Assembly: GCA_900765125.1 (NCBI GenBank)
Contig: CAAFQL010000264.1
Coordinates: 1 to 6,280 of the forward strand
Length of the DNA stretch: 6,280 nt
Source: Oscillospiraceae bacterium
GTDB taxonomy: Bacteria; Bacillota; Clostridia; Oscillospirales; Ruminococcaceae
Direction of reading: 5' to 3'
A program made the translations under genes and the position numbers. This document shows, piece by piece, positions 1 to 6,280 of this stretch; positions within the stretch are counted from its first letter, which is position 1; each line of letters begins with the position of its first letter. A model generated the notes under the pieces. It was given only the letters and a program-made list of their open reading frames with translations. It did no database searches and had not been told where the DNA came from.

Positions 1-2702
1 CACTTAGCAGGACCTGTTGAGTTTCTGCCCGCAATAGGCATTGCTCCATGATCAGTCCAGTTCACCAAATCTGCTGAAGAATGACAGTTGATAGTCTGAA
101 CATCGTATGAATTTTCCTGAAGCTGTCCATCCTTATACTCAAATGCATCATTAGTTGTATAAACATAAAGACGATCTTTATATACCATAAAACCTGGGTC
201 AGCGCCAAAACGCTGTGTATAAAGCACGTTATTCTCCCCATCATTCTTATAGCTGCTTGCAACATTTATATCTGCAAATAACTTTTCCATTGCAGGCTTG
301 TCAATAACTTTTTCAGCTACTGGAAATTCTGTGATAACATGAGCAATATACTGCTGTAAAAGTTTCAAATCAGTTGTATCAAACACACCGCTCTGATCAA
401 CGTCAGCAGCTGTTTTCCATGCAGACTTTTCAAAACCATTTTTATAACCGTTCTTTGCTTCAACCAAGTCAAAAATATTGATCTTACCGTCACAATTAAC
501 ATCACCAATAGAAATTGTAACAGATGGTTCTGCTCCAATAATAGTAGTTCCACCTACAGCACCGATAACTTCATCAATATAGAAATTATTTGTAGTCTCT
601 CCTGTTTCAATATAAAGACGCATATTTGATGCATCCTCAGGAATTTTGTAATTCTTATTAGCAAGCTGTACCCATTCTCCCTTTATTGCTGTACCTTCAG
701 CAATTGTAGCATATTGTGTATCACCTGCTGCATCAGTATATTCGAGCTTCATGTAAAATGTATCTGTAGCAGCACCATCAAAATACATAACATTTGAGCT
801 AAAGCTGTACTCATTACCTGGAACAAATGCTCTTGGATTCAACGAACGGAAAGCTCCATTCCATGAATCTGTTCTTTCTTGAACCAGAAGAGCCTCATCT
901 CCAACAAAAGAAGTTCTTCCACTGGTCATTATACTTGAAGGTCCTCGTGCCTCCCATGTGCAAAGATCACCTTCAAATCCGTCCTGAAAATACCATCCAT
1001 ATTTATTTGGTTCAATAGGTTTGTCATCATCACCTATATAACCGTCTACCCAATCAGACTGGGGAACCATTCCCATAAGAGTTGTATAAGCAGGTTTGGG
1101 TTGATTATTTTTATCAAAAAGTAATGCATCACTGCCAGCTACAAGCCATGAATTTGCATCATTCGGACCCCAAATGCAAACAGCTTTTACTCTACCATCT
1201 GATTGTGGATTCTTGTTCCAATCCATAGCAGCTTGGAATATAGCCTTATATTTATCAGCCTGATCCTGTAGTGAATACTTTCCACTCTCAAGGCTTATAT
1301 CAAGTTCTGTTATTTGAACGTCACATCCAATAGACAGATACTTTTTCATTGCTTCAATATATGAATCAGTACCCGCAAAACCTGTAGCATTCGCCGGAAC
1401 ATGAGACTGCATTCCTACACCGTCAAGAATTCCTTTTTGATAAAGAGATTTACACATATTATAAATACAATCTCTCTTATGATCCCAGTATTCGTTGTAA
1501 TCATTGTAATAAAGGTCGCAACCTTCAGGAGCGTACTTTCTTGCATATGTAAACGCCTTTTCAACAAAGCTGTTGTTTCCATAAACTGATACCCAAGCAG
1601 AAGTACCCTCTGAACCTTTAATATTATTATCACCTGCAACTCTTGCACCATCTTGACCATTATTTGTTCTGTTAGAGTCATCCGATATACACTCATTACA
1701 TACATCATATGCATAAAGATCAAGAGTAGGATATTGCTGCTTAATAGCAGCAAATGTATTCTTAATGTAGCTTTCAAGACGCTGATCCATTACAGAAGCT
1801 GTTACCCAGTTACCATTATTCTGGAAGTTATCCTTGAAAAACCATGAAGGCGTCTGACTGTGCCATACAAAAGCATGACCTCTCAGACCAATATTATTCT
1901 TTACACAGAAATCCATAATAGCAGCACAATTATCCAGGGATACTGTAATATTTGTATTCGTGCTGCCGTTTTGTCTGAGAATAGCATCTGCTTTTGTTTC
2001 ATTTTCGCACTCAAGGCTGCTGTAATTTTTCAGAATATTAGCAGTAATAGCAGAATTATTGATAGTTCCACCATTTAAAATATTACCAACTCTAAAATAC
2101 TTACCGAATACATTTTTCAGCCCTGCATTGGCAACATCTACAGCATAAGCAACATTCTCCTGCTTTATGTCCTCTGTAGTAATCAGAACATCGTCAAAAG
2201 AAAAATCATTGGTGCTGTCTGTTCTGATTGTAAGTCTGAACTCATAGCTGTTTTCAGGAGCCGTATAATCAGCAGAAATTTTTGTCCATTCTCCTGCTTT
2301 TACGTCCTTATTTGTAAGTTCGACCTCAGTTTCTTCACCTGTCTCTTCATCAATACAAAGCAATATTAGTCTAAACTTTTCAGAAGTTTCACTGTAAACC
2401 TGCATACTATAAGTGTACTCTACACCGCCGCTAAGATAAAAGCCCTTTGACGCACTTGCACCATCTAAAACAGATGTTCTGCCGGAAACCAGCATTCCTC
2501 TTGTTTCGTCATAGCCTGCTCCATCTTCTGCAAGTAAACTTACTGTATCGGTATTACCATGCCAACCTTCATACGTAATTTCAAAATCATTATTTACCAG
2601 TTCAGCGGCATAAGCCTCATTGCCAATATAAGGCATATATGCTGCAAGTCCTGCACAGCATACAGCTGCCGTAAGGTAAGTTGTTAACTTTTTAAACTTC
2701 AT
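1..2702 (-). CDS. Secreted dockerin-bearing bifunctional xylanase: CBM22-GH10-CBM22-dockerin-GH43 (partial, 3' end outside window)
   Basis: Modular secreted enzyme for arabinoxylan breakdown. I translated the minus strand from ATG at 2702 and found one open frame of 900 complete codons running off the window, so the C-terminus is missing. Order of parts: signal peptide (about residues 1-32, basic MKFKK start, hydrophobic core, AYA-A cleavage site); CBM22 (about 34-178, with RGMLVSGRTS); GH10 endo-1,4-beta-xylanase (about 190-545, with RGHAFVWH, acid/base Glu337 in DVCNEC, nucleophile Glu466 in QITELDIS); second CBM22-like module (about 567-716); type I dockerin (about 731-790, Ca-binding loops starting at Asp734 and Asp767); start of GH43 (from about 800, likely general base Asp835 in GADPGF). 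The GH43 part resembles arabinofuranosidase/xylosidase members, but too little is present to assign activity. The dockerin implies attachment to a scaffoldin. A strong ribosome site 7 nt upstream fixes the start. The divergent neighbour is its likely regulator. Confidence 0.95.
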   Translation of the reverse strand, partial: MKFKKLTTYLTAAVCCAGLAAYMPYIGNEAYAAELVNNDFEITYEGWHGNTDTVSLLAEDGAGYDETRGMLVSGRTSVLDGASASKGFYLSGGVEYTYSMQVYSETSEKFRLILLCIDEETGEETEVELTNKDVKAGEWTKISADYTAPENSYEFRLTIRTDSTNDFSFDDVLITTEDIKQENVAYAVDVANAGLKNVFGKYFRVGNILNGGTINNSAITANILKNYSSLECENETKADAILRQNGSTNTNITVSLDNCAAIMDFCVKNNIGLRGHAFVWHSQTPSWFFKDNFQNNGNWVTASVMDQRLESYIKNTFAAIKQQYPTLDLYAYDVCNECISDDSNRTNNGQDGARVAGDNNIKGSEGTSAWVSVYGNNSFVEKAFTYARKYAPEGCDLYYNDYNEYWDHKRDCIYNMCKSLYQKGILDGVGMQSHVPANATGFAGTDSYIEAMKKYLSIGCDVQITELDISLESGKYSLQDQADKYKAIFQAAMDWNKNPQSDGRVKAVCIWGPNDANSWLVAGSDALLFDKNNQPKPAYTTLMGMVPQSDWVDGYIGDDDKPIEPNKYGWYFQDGFEGDLCTWEARGPSSIMTSGRTSFVGDEALLVQERTDSWNGAFRSLNPRAFVPGNEYSFSSNVMYFDGAATDTFYMKLEYTDAAGDTQYATIAEGTAIKGEWVQLANKNYKIPEDASNMRLYIETGETTNNFYIDEVIGAVGGTTIIGAEPSVTISIGDVNCDGKINIFDLVEAKNGYKNGFEKSAWKTAADVDQSGVFDTTDLKLLQQYIAHVITEFPVAEKVIDKPAMEKLFADINVASSYKNDGENNVLYTQRFGADPGFMVYKDRLYVYTTNDAFEYKDGQLQENSYDVQTINCHSSADLVNWTDHGAMPIAGRNSTGPAK

Positions 2703-2709
2703 ATGAATT

Positions 2710-2715
2710 CCTCCT
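2710..2715 (-). promoter_or_regulatory. Ribosome binding site of the xylanase gene
   Basis: On the minus strand the sequence reads AAAAGGAGGAATTCATATG. The AGGAGG core lies 7 nt before the ATG at 2702 and is a perfect anti-16S match. It confirms the start and predicts strong translation. Confidence 0.9.
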
Positions 2716-2765
2716 TTTATTTTTAAACATTTACATTTCATATCAAGAAATCATCTATCAATTTA

Positions 2766-2794
2766 ATTATATTACATAAAAAATCTATTTACAA
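2766..2794 (-). promoter_or_regulatory. Predicted sigma-A promoter of the xylanase gene
   Basis: On the minus strand TTGTAA (2794-2789) is followed after exactly 17 nt by a perfect TATAAT (2771-2766). Transcription would start near 2759, giving a leader of about 57 nt. The -35 box is imperfect and abuts a repeated box (2788-2829), which is the arrangement expected for an activator-dependent promoter. The start site is predicted, not measured. Confidence 0.75.
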
Positions 2795-2829
2795 CCTACA
2801 TTTTGCAGAATAGGTGGACAAAATGAAGA
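2788..2829 (+). promoter_or_regulatory. Putative operator box, copy 1 (upstream of the xylanase promoter)
   Basis: This 42-bp stretch matches 3174-3215 in direct orientation at 33 of 42 positions, and the core 2804-2829 matches at 24 of 26. The core holds GTGGACAAAATGAAGA and two half-sites, TGCAGA (2804-2809) and TGAAGA (2824-2829), spaced 20 bp start to start. The core begins 9 bp upstream of the xylanase -35 box and is centred near -57 from the predicted start site. Two-turn-spaced direct half-sites next to a -35 box are typical of AraC-family activators, and the divergent gene encodes an AraC-type protein. Binding is inferred. Confidence 0.65.
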
Positions 2830-2856
2830 TACTATAATTTTACACTATAAACTTTA

Positions 2857-2931
2857 AATAAGACCGTTCGCTTTGTACGAACGGTACTTATTAGGGGAAA
2901 TATTAGAGTACTTGCCAGTGTTTTATTGATA
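2857..2931 (+). repeat. Hairpin-plus-tail repeat element, copy 1
   Basis: A stem-loop at 2857-2892 has inner arms ACCGTTCG / CGAACGGT (8 bp), a 7-nt loop CTTTGTA, a bulged A at 2886 and outer arms AATAAG / CTTATT. It is followed by a tail of about 39 nt that begins AGGGGAAATATTAGA. Stem 3' arm and tail closely match copy 2 at 3073-3149, with differences that are almost all transitions (A/G, C/T). The motif GTACTT occurs at 2884-2889 in the stem foot and again 24 nt later at 2908-2913. No U-run follows, so it is not an ordinary terminator. The function is unknown: a structured RNA, a REP-like mobile palindrome, or a protein-binding site are all possible. Confidence 0.7.
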
Positions 2932-3072
2932 AACAAATACTTTACTAATATTATATCAACTTAATTTTTCATATTATACCACTTTTATAATAAAAATAGT
3001 AATTTGTTAACCTTATTATTATTTATTTGAATTTGTATCTGATATTTAAATTTTTTCAATACGACCAAATAT
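2932..3072. other. AT-rich spacer between the two hairpin elements
   Basis: A very AT-rich stretch of 141 bp with no convincing reading frame, ribosome site or RNA gene on either strand. Within the 573-bp divergent region (2703-3275) this is the only sizeable piece to which I can assign no signal. Confidence 0.6.
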
Positions 3073-3149
3073 AATAGGCATCGTTCGTACAAAGCGAACG
3101 GTGCCTATTAGGGGAAATATTAGAATGCCTGCCGACATTTCTATTGATA
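3073..3149 (+). repeat. Hairpin-plus-tail repeat element, copy 2
   Basis: A 15-bp stem at 3073-3109 (AATAGGCATCGTTCG with CGAACGGTGCCTATT, one T/G wobble position) closes a 7-nt loop TACAAAG, which is the reverse complement of the loop in copy 1. The tail at 3110-3149 shares AGGGGAAATATTAGA with copy 1. TGCCT occurs at 3102-3106 in the stem foot and again 24 nt later at 3126-3130, where copy 1 has ACTT-containing motifs at both places. The left arm AGGCAT (3076-3081) can also pair perfectly with ATGCCT (3125-3130), so two alternative foldings are possible. Function unknown. Confidence 0.7.
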
Positions 3150-3173
3150 TAATTATAATATTAAAAAAGTACC

Positions 3174-3215
3174 TTTGCAACTCCAAAATTGCAGATTAAG
3201 TGGACAAAATGAAGA
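3174..3215 (+). promoter_or_regulatory. Putative operator box, copy 2 (upstream of the regulator promoter)
   Basis: Second copy of the 42-bp box seen at 2788-2829. The half-sites are TGCAGA (3190-3195) and TGAAGA (3210-3215), again 20 bp apart. The core ends 7 bp before the regulator's -35 box and is centred near -56 from its predicted start site, matching the xylanase side. The same box orientation on the + strand means it reads forward relative to this promoter and backward relative to the xylanase promoter. Its placement suggests autoregulation, which is inferred. Confidence 0.65.
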
Positions 3216-3222
3216 ATTTAAC

Positions 3223-3251
3223 TTGCCTTACAAGCAAAAATATGATATAAT
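3223..3251 (+). promoter_or_regulatory. Predicted sigma-A promoter of the regulator gene
   Basis: TTGCCT (3223-3228), a 17-nt spacer, then a perfect TATAAT (3246-3251) preceded by TGA, which makes an extended -10 (TG-N-TATAAT). The start site would fall near 3258, leaving a leader of only about 18 nt. Confidence 0.75.
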
Positions 3252-3263
3252 AAAATCAGAAAT

Positions 3264-3269
3264 GAGGTG
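3264..3269 (+). promoter_or_regulatory. Ribosome binding site deciding the regulator start
   Basis: GAGGTG lies 6 nt before the ATG at 3276. The in-frame GTG at 3267 is inside this Shine-Dalgarno sequence, so ATG 3276 is the better start. Confidence 0.8.
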
Positions 3270-3275
3270 TACATT

Positions 3276-5501
3276 ATGCAGGATAAAAATAAAAGAAAAA
3301 TAATAGGAGTTGTTGCTGCAAGTGCTTCACAAAGTGAACAGAAACAGCTTATTTCCGGCATTATTTTTCGTGCAAACGAGCTTAATGCAGATGTTGCTGT
3401 TTTTTCAAATATATATAACACTGCTAAGTATCATGCTCACGTAGAAATTGAAAATAAAATATATGATCTTATCAACTCAAAGAAACTTGACGGAATTATA
3501 GTACTCTCTGAGTCTATTTTAAATGAAATGTTGCTGGAAAACATAAAACAAAAGCTTTTGAGCCGTACAGATATTCCCATTATTTCTATCGGCGAGGTTT
3601 TTCGGGAATTTCAATCCATTGATAATGACACCATGAAGGATATTATGAAAATCACCGAACATCTTGTAGAAGTACACGGTTTTACTGATATTCATATGCT
3701 TACAGGTCCAAAGCATATGAATATTTCAAATATACGTGTTGAGGGCTACAAAGAAGTTCTTGTTTCTCATGGAATACCATTTGATCAAAGCAAGGTAATA
3801 TACGGTAATTTCTGGATGAATACAGGAGAAGATGTTGCAATGGAATACATTACAGGAAAAAGACATCTTCCTGAAGCTATTATTTGTGCAAACGATTATA
3901 TGGCATATGGTGTTTGTGATAAATTCCTTGAAAATGGTATATCTATACCAAAAGATGTTACGGTTATAGGATATGAGTTTGTTGGAGAAAGATATTATCA
4001 TGCACCTATACTGACCACCTATCTTCGCAATCGAAAAGCTGTAGGAATGAAAGCTGCTGAAACTATTTGTGCAATAATAAATGGAACTGAACCAAAAGAA
4101 ATCTCCTTAGATGGTCATATGATTTATGGAAACAGCTGCAGCTGCTGCACAGACAATAAAATTCTTTTTAAAGAGCAGTCCATCGTAAGACGTGAGATAT
4201 TTTTTAACAACTTGAATCTTACAGGAAATTTTGAACAGCAGTTAACTACTTGTCGTTCTATTCCTGACTATATTAGCGTTCTTCAGCAATTTGCATATTT
4301 AGTTCGTGATGTCACGGGTATATATTTATGTTTGTATGAAGATTGGTGCAGTTCTGACTTTTCAGAAAATCATAATGCTTTAATACATAATGAAGCAATG
4401 GCTTGTTATACGGTTATTTGCCCTGAAAGCCATTCAGATGAACCAAGTTTTTTCAATAAATATGAACTTTATCCCAATATTATTCCTCATTCTAAAAATG
4501 GATTTGCGCTATATTTCTGCCCAATATTCTTTTCTGGAAGAGAACTGGGATATTTTATTCTTCAATATGATCATCCCGACGGATATGATCCTGTTTTTCG
4601 TAACTGGCTGAAAATTGCCGCAACTGCACTTGAATTTCTGCGTATGAAAAATGATATACATACACTTCTTGAGTATAATAATCTGTCTTCACACCATGAC
4701 TCTCTAACCGGTCTATATAACAAAAATGGCTTAAAAGACGAACTTCAGTATCTGATAAATGAAACATCTCCTGAAGAAAGAATAATACTGGTACTTTTTC
4801 ATTCAGAACTTTTTGAGAATGATGAAAGCATGGCAAGAAAACATATTTCAGTCAAGATTGATTTAGAAATTGCTGAAATGCTTAAAAAGACAACTGAAAG
4901 CAATAAAAAGGCCTGCGCTAAAATCAGCAGTAAGATATATGCTTATACAGCTGTAGGAAAATATGATAATTCTGATGCACAGCTTATTGCAGATAAGCTA
5001 AGTATCCTTATAAATCACGGAAAATATTACAGTGAAAACCGTGAGATAGATTCAACAGTTATCTGTTCAAAATGTATAGATATAGATTGCTTTGATTTTG
5101 AGGATGAACTTACTATGCTAAGCAAATCTCTTACTGAAAAAATAAATATCATTTCCCAACGTAGAAAAAGCACTTATTATACAAGCCTTATACATATAAG
5201 GACTATGCTTTACCGCAACCCGGAAGCTGAATGGGATTCTAATGATATATGCCGTGATATTCACCTTAGCAACGGTCATTTTCGTGCAACCTATAGAGAA
5301 TTGTTTGACGTAAGCTTCCATCAGGACGTTATTCAAAGCAAGATCACATACGCTAAATATCTGCTTACATCTACTGTACTGAGTTTACCTGCCATTGCTA
5401 ACACGTGCGGATATGATGATTATAAATACTTCCTGCGTCAATTCAAAAATATCGTAGGAATTACACCTAATGTATACAGAAAGAGAGTTATATTATTATA
5501 A
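3276..5501 (+). CDS. Hybrid transcriptional regulator: LacI-like sugar sensor, GAF-like region, degenerate GGDEF, AraC-type DNA-binding domain
   Basis: A 741-residue cytoplasmic regulator with no signal peptide or membrane segment. Residues ~7-300 form a LacI/GalR-like periplasmic-binding sensor (IIGVVAASAS start; EAIICANDYMAYGV; VTVIGYEF), but the usual N-terminal LacI helix-turn-helix is absent. A Cys cluster (288, 290, 291) ends this domain. Residues ~315-470 look like the GAF-like region found in clostridial sensor-GGDEF proteins (IYLCLYEDW). HDSLTGLYN at 474-482 opens a GGDEF domain, yet the catalytic motif is replaced by SSKIY (551-555), so cyclase activity is unlikely. Residues ~638-741 are an AraC/XylS domain with both helix-turn-helix units (SNGHFRATYRELF near 665; YDDYKYFLRQFKNIVG from 713; ends TPNVYRKR). 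The gene is divergent from the xylanase, with a shared box at both promoters, so it is probably a local, autoregulated sugar-responsive activator; ligand unknown. The in-frame GTG at 3267 would add three residues but lies in the ribosome site. Confidence 0.92.
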   Translation: MQDKNKRKIIGVVAASASQSEQKQLISGIIFRANELNADVAVFSNIYNTAKYHAHVEIENKIYDLINSKKLDGIIVLSESILNEMLLENIKQKLLSRTDIPIISIGEVFREFQSIDNDTMKDIMKITEHLVEVHGFTDIHMLTGPKHMNISNIRVEGYKEVLVSHGIPFDQSKVIYGNFWMNTGEDVAMEYITGKRHLPEAIICANDYMAYGVCDKFLENGISIPKDVTVIGYEFVGERYYHAPILTTYLRNRKAVGMKAAETICAIINGTEPKEISLDGHMIYGNSCSCCTDNKILFKEQSIVRREIFFNNLNLTGNFEQQLTTCRSIPDYISVLQQFAYLVRDVTGIYLCLYEDWCSSDFSENHNALIHNEAMACYTVICPESHSDEPSFFNKYELYPNIIPHSKNGFALYFCPIFFSGRELGYFILQYDHPDGYDPVFRNWLKIAATALEFLRMKNDIHTLLEYNNLSSHHDSLTGLYNKNGLKDELQYLINETSPEERIILVLFHSELFENDESMARKHISVKIDLEIAEMLKKTTESNKKACAKISSKIYAYTAVGKYDNSDAQLIADKLSILINHGKYYSENREIDSTVICSKCIDIDCFDFEDELTMLSKSLTEKINIISQRRKSTYYTSLIHIRTMLYRNPEAEWDSNDICRDIHLSNGHFRATYRELFDVSFHQDVIQSKITYAKYLLTSTVLSLPAIANTCGYDDYKYFLRQFKNIVGITPNVYRKRVILL

Positions 5502-5512
5502 ATATCATACCA

Positions 5513-5557
5513 AAAACTGCTGCGATCCAATTTAAAATAATAGATCACAGCAGTTTT
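5513..5557. terminator. Bidirectional intrinsic terminator between converging genes
   Basis: Arms AAAACTGCTG (5513-5522) and CAGCAGTTTT (5548-5557) pair perfectly. After one C/A mismatch, GATC/GATC adds 4 more pairs around a 15-nt AT-rich loop. The plus strand gives TTTTGTTACTT after the G+C-rich part, and the minus strand gives TTTTTGG. It sits 11 bp after the regulator stop and 14 bp before the dapL stop, so it can serve both. Confidence 0.85.
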
Positions 5558-5571
5558 GTTACTTCATCATT

Positions 5572-6280
5572 TTACTTTTTTAAAAGTTCTTTAATCTTTT
5601 CAGCAGCAATTCTTGTATCCTCGGGGTTTCCGAACGTTGAGAAACGGAAGTATCCTTCACCACATTCTCCAAATCCCTGTCCGGGAGTTCCCACGACCTG
5701 AATCTCATTTAAAAGCAAGTCAAAAAACTCCCAACTTGTCATGCCGTCAGGACACCTCATCCAAATATAAGGTGCATTTTTACCACCACAATACCAGATG
5801 CCAAGCTCATCAAGAGCTTTCATAAGGCAAGCTGCATTATCCTTATATACTTTAATGTTGTCGTGAATCTGCTTCTGTCCCTCAGGAGTAAATACAGCAG
5901 ATGCACCCTTCTGTATAATATAGGACACACCATTTGTTTTAGTTGTACGATTGCGTACCCACATTTCGTTAAGGTTCATACTTTCTCTCTCAAGTTTCTT
6001 TGGAATAACAGTATAACCCAGACGTGTTCCTGTAAAGCCAGCTGTCTTGGAAAGAGAACATATCTCTATTGCACAGGTTCTTGCACCTTCTATTTCAAAA
6101 ATACTGTGAGGCAGAGTTTCATCTTCAATGAATGCTTCATAAGCAGCATCAAAAAGAATAATTGCACCTCTCTTATTAGCATAATCTACCCATGCCTTAA
6201 GTTTAGTACGATCAAAAACTGCACCTGTAGGATTGTTTGGAGAACAGATGTAAAAAATATCTGCATTCACAGTATCATCA
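5572..6280 (-). CDS. dapL: LL-diaminopimelate aminotransferase (partial, 5' end outside window)
   Basis: C-terminal 236 or so residues of a fold-type I, PLP-dependent aminotransferase. DapL converts tetrahydrodipicolinate to LL-2,6-diaminopimelate with glutamate as amino donor in one step, feeding lysine and peptidoglycan synthesis in the cytoplasm. Visible motifs: YICSPNNPTGAV (cofactor-binding Asn region), ILFDAAYEAFI (Asp and Tyr that contact PLP), SLSKTAGFTGTRLGY (Schiff-base Lys, codon at 6046-6048) and YFRFSTFG near the end (carboxylate-binding Arg). The SKTAGFTG-RLG signature is characteristic of DapL rather than aspartate aminotransferases. The frame is open to the window edge, so the true start lies outside; a GTG at 6270 is an internal valine codon. 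The family is usually about 400 residues, so roughly 40% is missing. It ends in KELLKK-TAA, converging on the regulator. No functional link to the xylan genes is apparent. Confidence 0.88.
   Translation of the reverse strand, partial: DDTVNADIFYICSPNNPTGAVFDRTKLKAWVDYANKRGAIILFDAAYEAFIEDETLPHSIFEIEGARTCAIEICSLSKTAGFTGTRLGYTVIPKKLERESMNLNEMWVRNRTTKTNGVSYIIQKGASAVFTPEGQKQIHDNIKVYKDNAACLMKALDELGIWYCGGKNAPYIWMRCPDGMTSWEFFDLLLNEIQVVGTPGQGFGECGEGYFRFSTFGNPEDTRIAAEKIKELLKK

Noticed and set aside
1415..1777. 120-codon minus-strand frame inside the xylanase gene
   Set aside because: It overlaps the GH10 catalytic region in another frame, has no recognisable domain and low-complexity composition; the GH10 frame carries all conserved motifs.
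2857..3109. The two intergenic hairpins as intrinsic terminators
   Set aside because: Neither is followed by a U-run on the plus strand, both genes start outward from this region, and no transcript is known to need termination there. On the minus strand only a weak TTATTT follows copy 1.
2857..3149. Hairpin elements as integron attC sites or a CRISPR array
   Set aside because: The RYYYAAC/GTTRRRY core boxes of attC are absent, there is no integrase, and only two copies with no uniform spacer pattern exist.
2788..3215. Box and hairpin repeats as the result of one simple tandem duplication of the promoter region
   Set aside because: The order is box, hairpin, hairpin, box with all copies in the same orientation, whereas a tandem duplication would give box-hairpin-box-hairpin. 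The boxes and hairpins are better treated as independent repeats.
3267..3275. GTG at 3267 as the regulator start
   Set aside because: The GTG is part of the GAGGTG ribosome site and has no ribosome site of its own at a proper distance; the ATG at 3276 has the correct 6-nt spacing.
4555..4836. 93-codon antisense frame inside the regulator gene
   Set aside because: Shadow of the regulator frame, with no ribosome site or recognisable domain.
6268..6270. GTG at 6270 as the start of the aminotransferase
   Set aside because: The frame stays open to the window edge and the family has about 160 more N-terminal residues, so this GTG is an internal valine codon.

Overview
The window looks like chromosome from a low-GC, fibre-degrading gut or rumen Firmicute of the Ruminococcus type (Oscillospiraceae). 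The reasons are AT-rich DNA, strong AGGAGG-type ribosome sites, a secreted modular xylanase carrying a type I dockerin (the cellulosome plug of R. flavefaciens-like species), a sensor/GGDEF-like/AraC fusion regulator of a clostridial style, and a DapL-type lysine-pathway enzyme. The species cannot be fixed from the sequence alone.

Layout. Positions 1-2702 (minus strand) hold the first ~900 codons of a very large secreted enzyme: signal peptide, CBM22, GH10 xylanase, second CBM22-like module, dockerin, then the start of a GH43 domain that runs off the window. Positions 2703-3275 are a 573-bp divergent intergenic region with a well-formed promoter at each end, a 42-bp direct repeat (33/42 identical, with a 24/26 core) just upstream of each -35 box, and two ~75-bp hairpin-plus-tail repeats between them. 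Positions 3276-5501 (plus strand) encode a 741-residue regulator: LacI-like sugar-sensor domain without a LacI DNA-binding head, a GAF-like linker region, a degenerate GGDEF domain and a C-terminal AraC DNA-binding domain. A bidirectional terminator at 5513-5557 separates it from the converging 3' part of dapL (5572 to the window end, minus strand).

How the parts fit. The regulator and the xylanase are divergently transcribed, and the same sequence box sits at almost the same distance (about -56 to -57, centre) from both predicted start sites. The simplest reading is a self-contained circuit: the regulator senses a sugar, probably a xylan breakdown product, through its periplasmic-binding-like domain, binds the two boxes through its AraC domain, and controls both the xylanase gene and itself. 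This is inference. The boxes, promoters and domains are seen directly; the ligand and the binding are not. dapL appears to be an unrelated housekeeping neighbour.

The most unusual material is the divergent region: the paired boxes with 20-bp-spaced half-sites, and the two hairpin elements, whose stem foot and downstream motif change together between copies and whose loops are inverted relative to one another.
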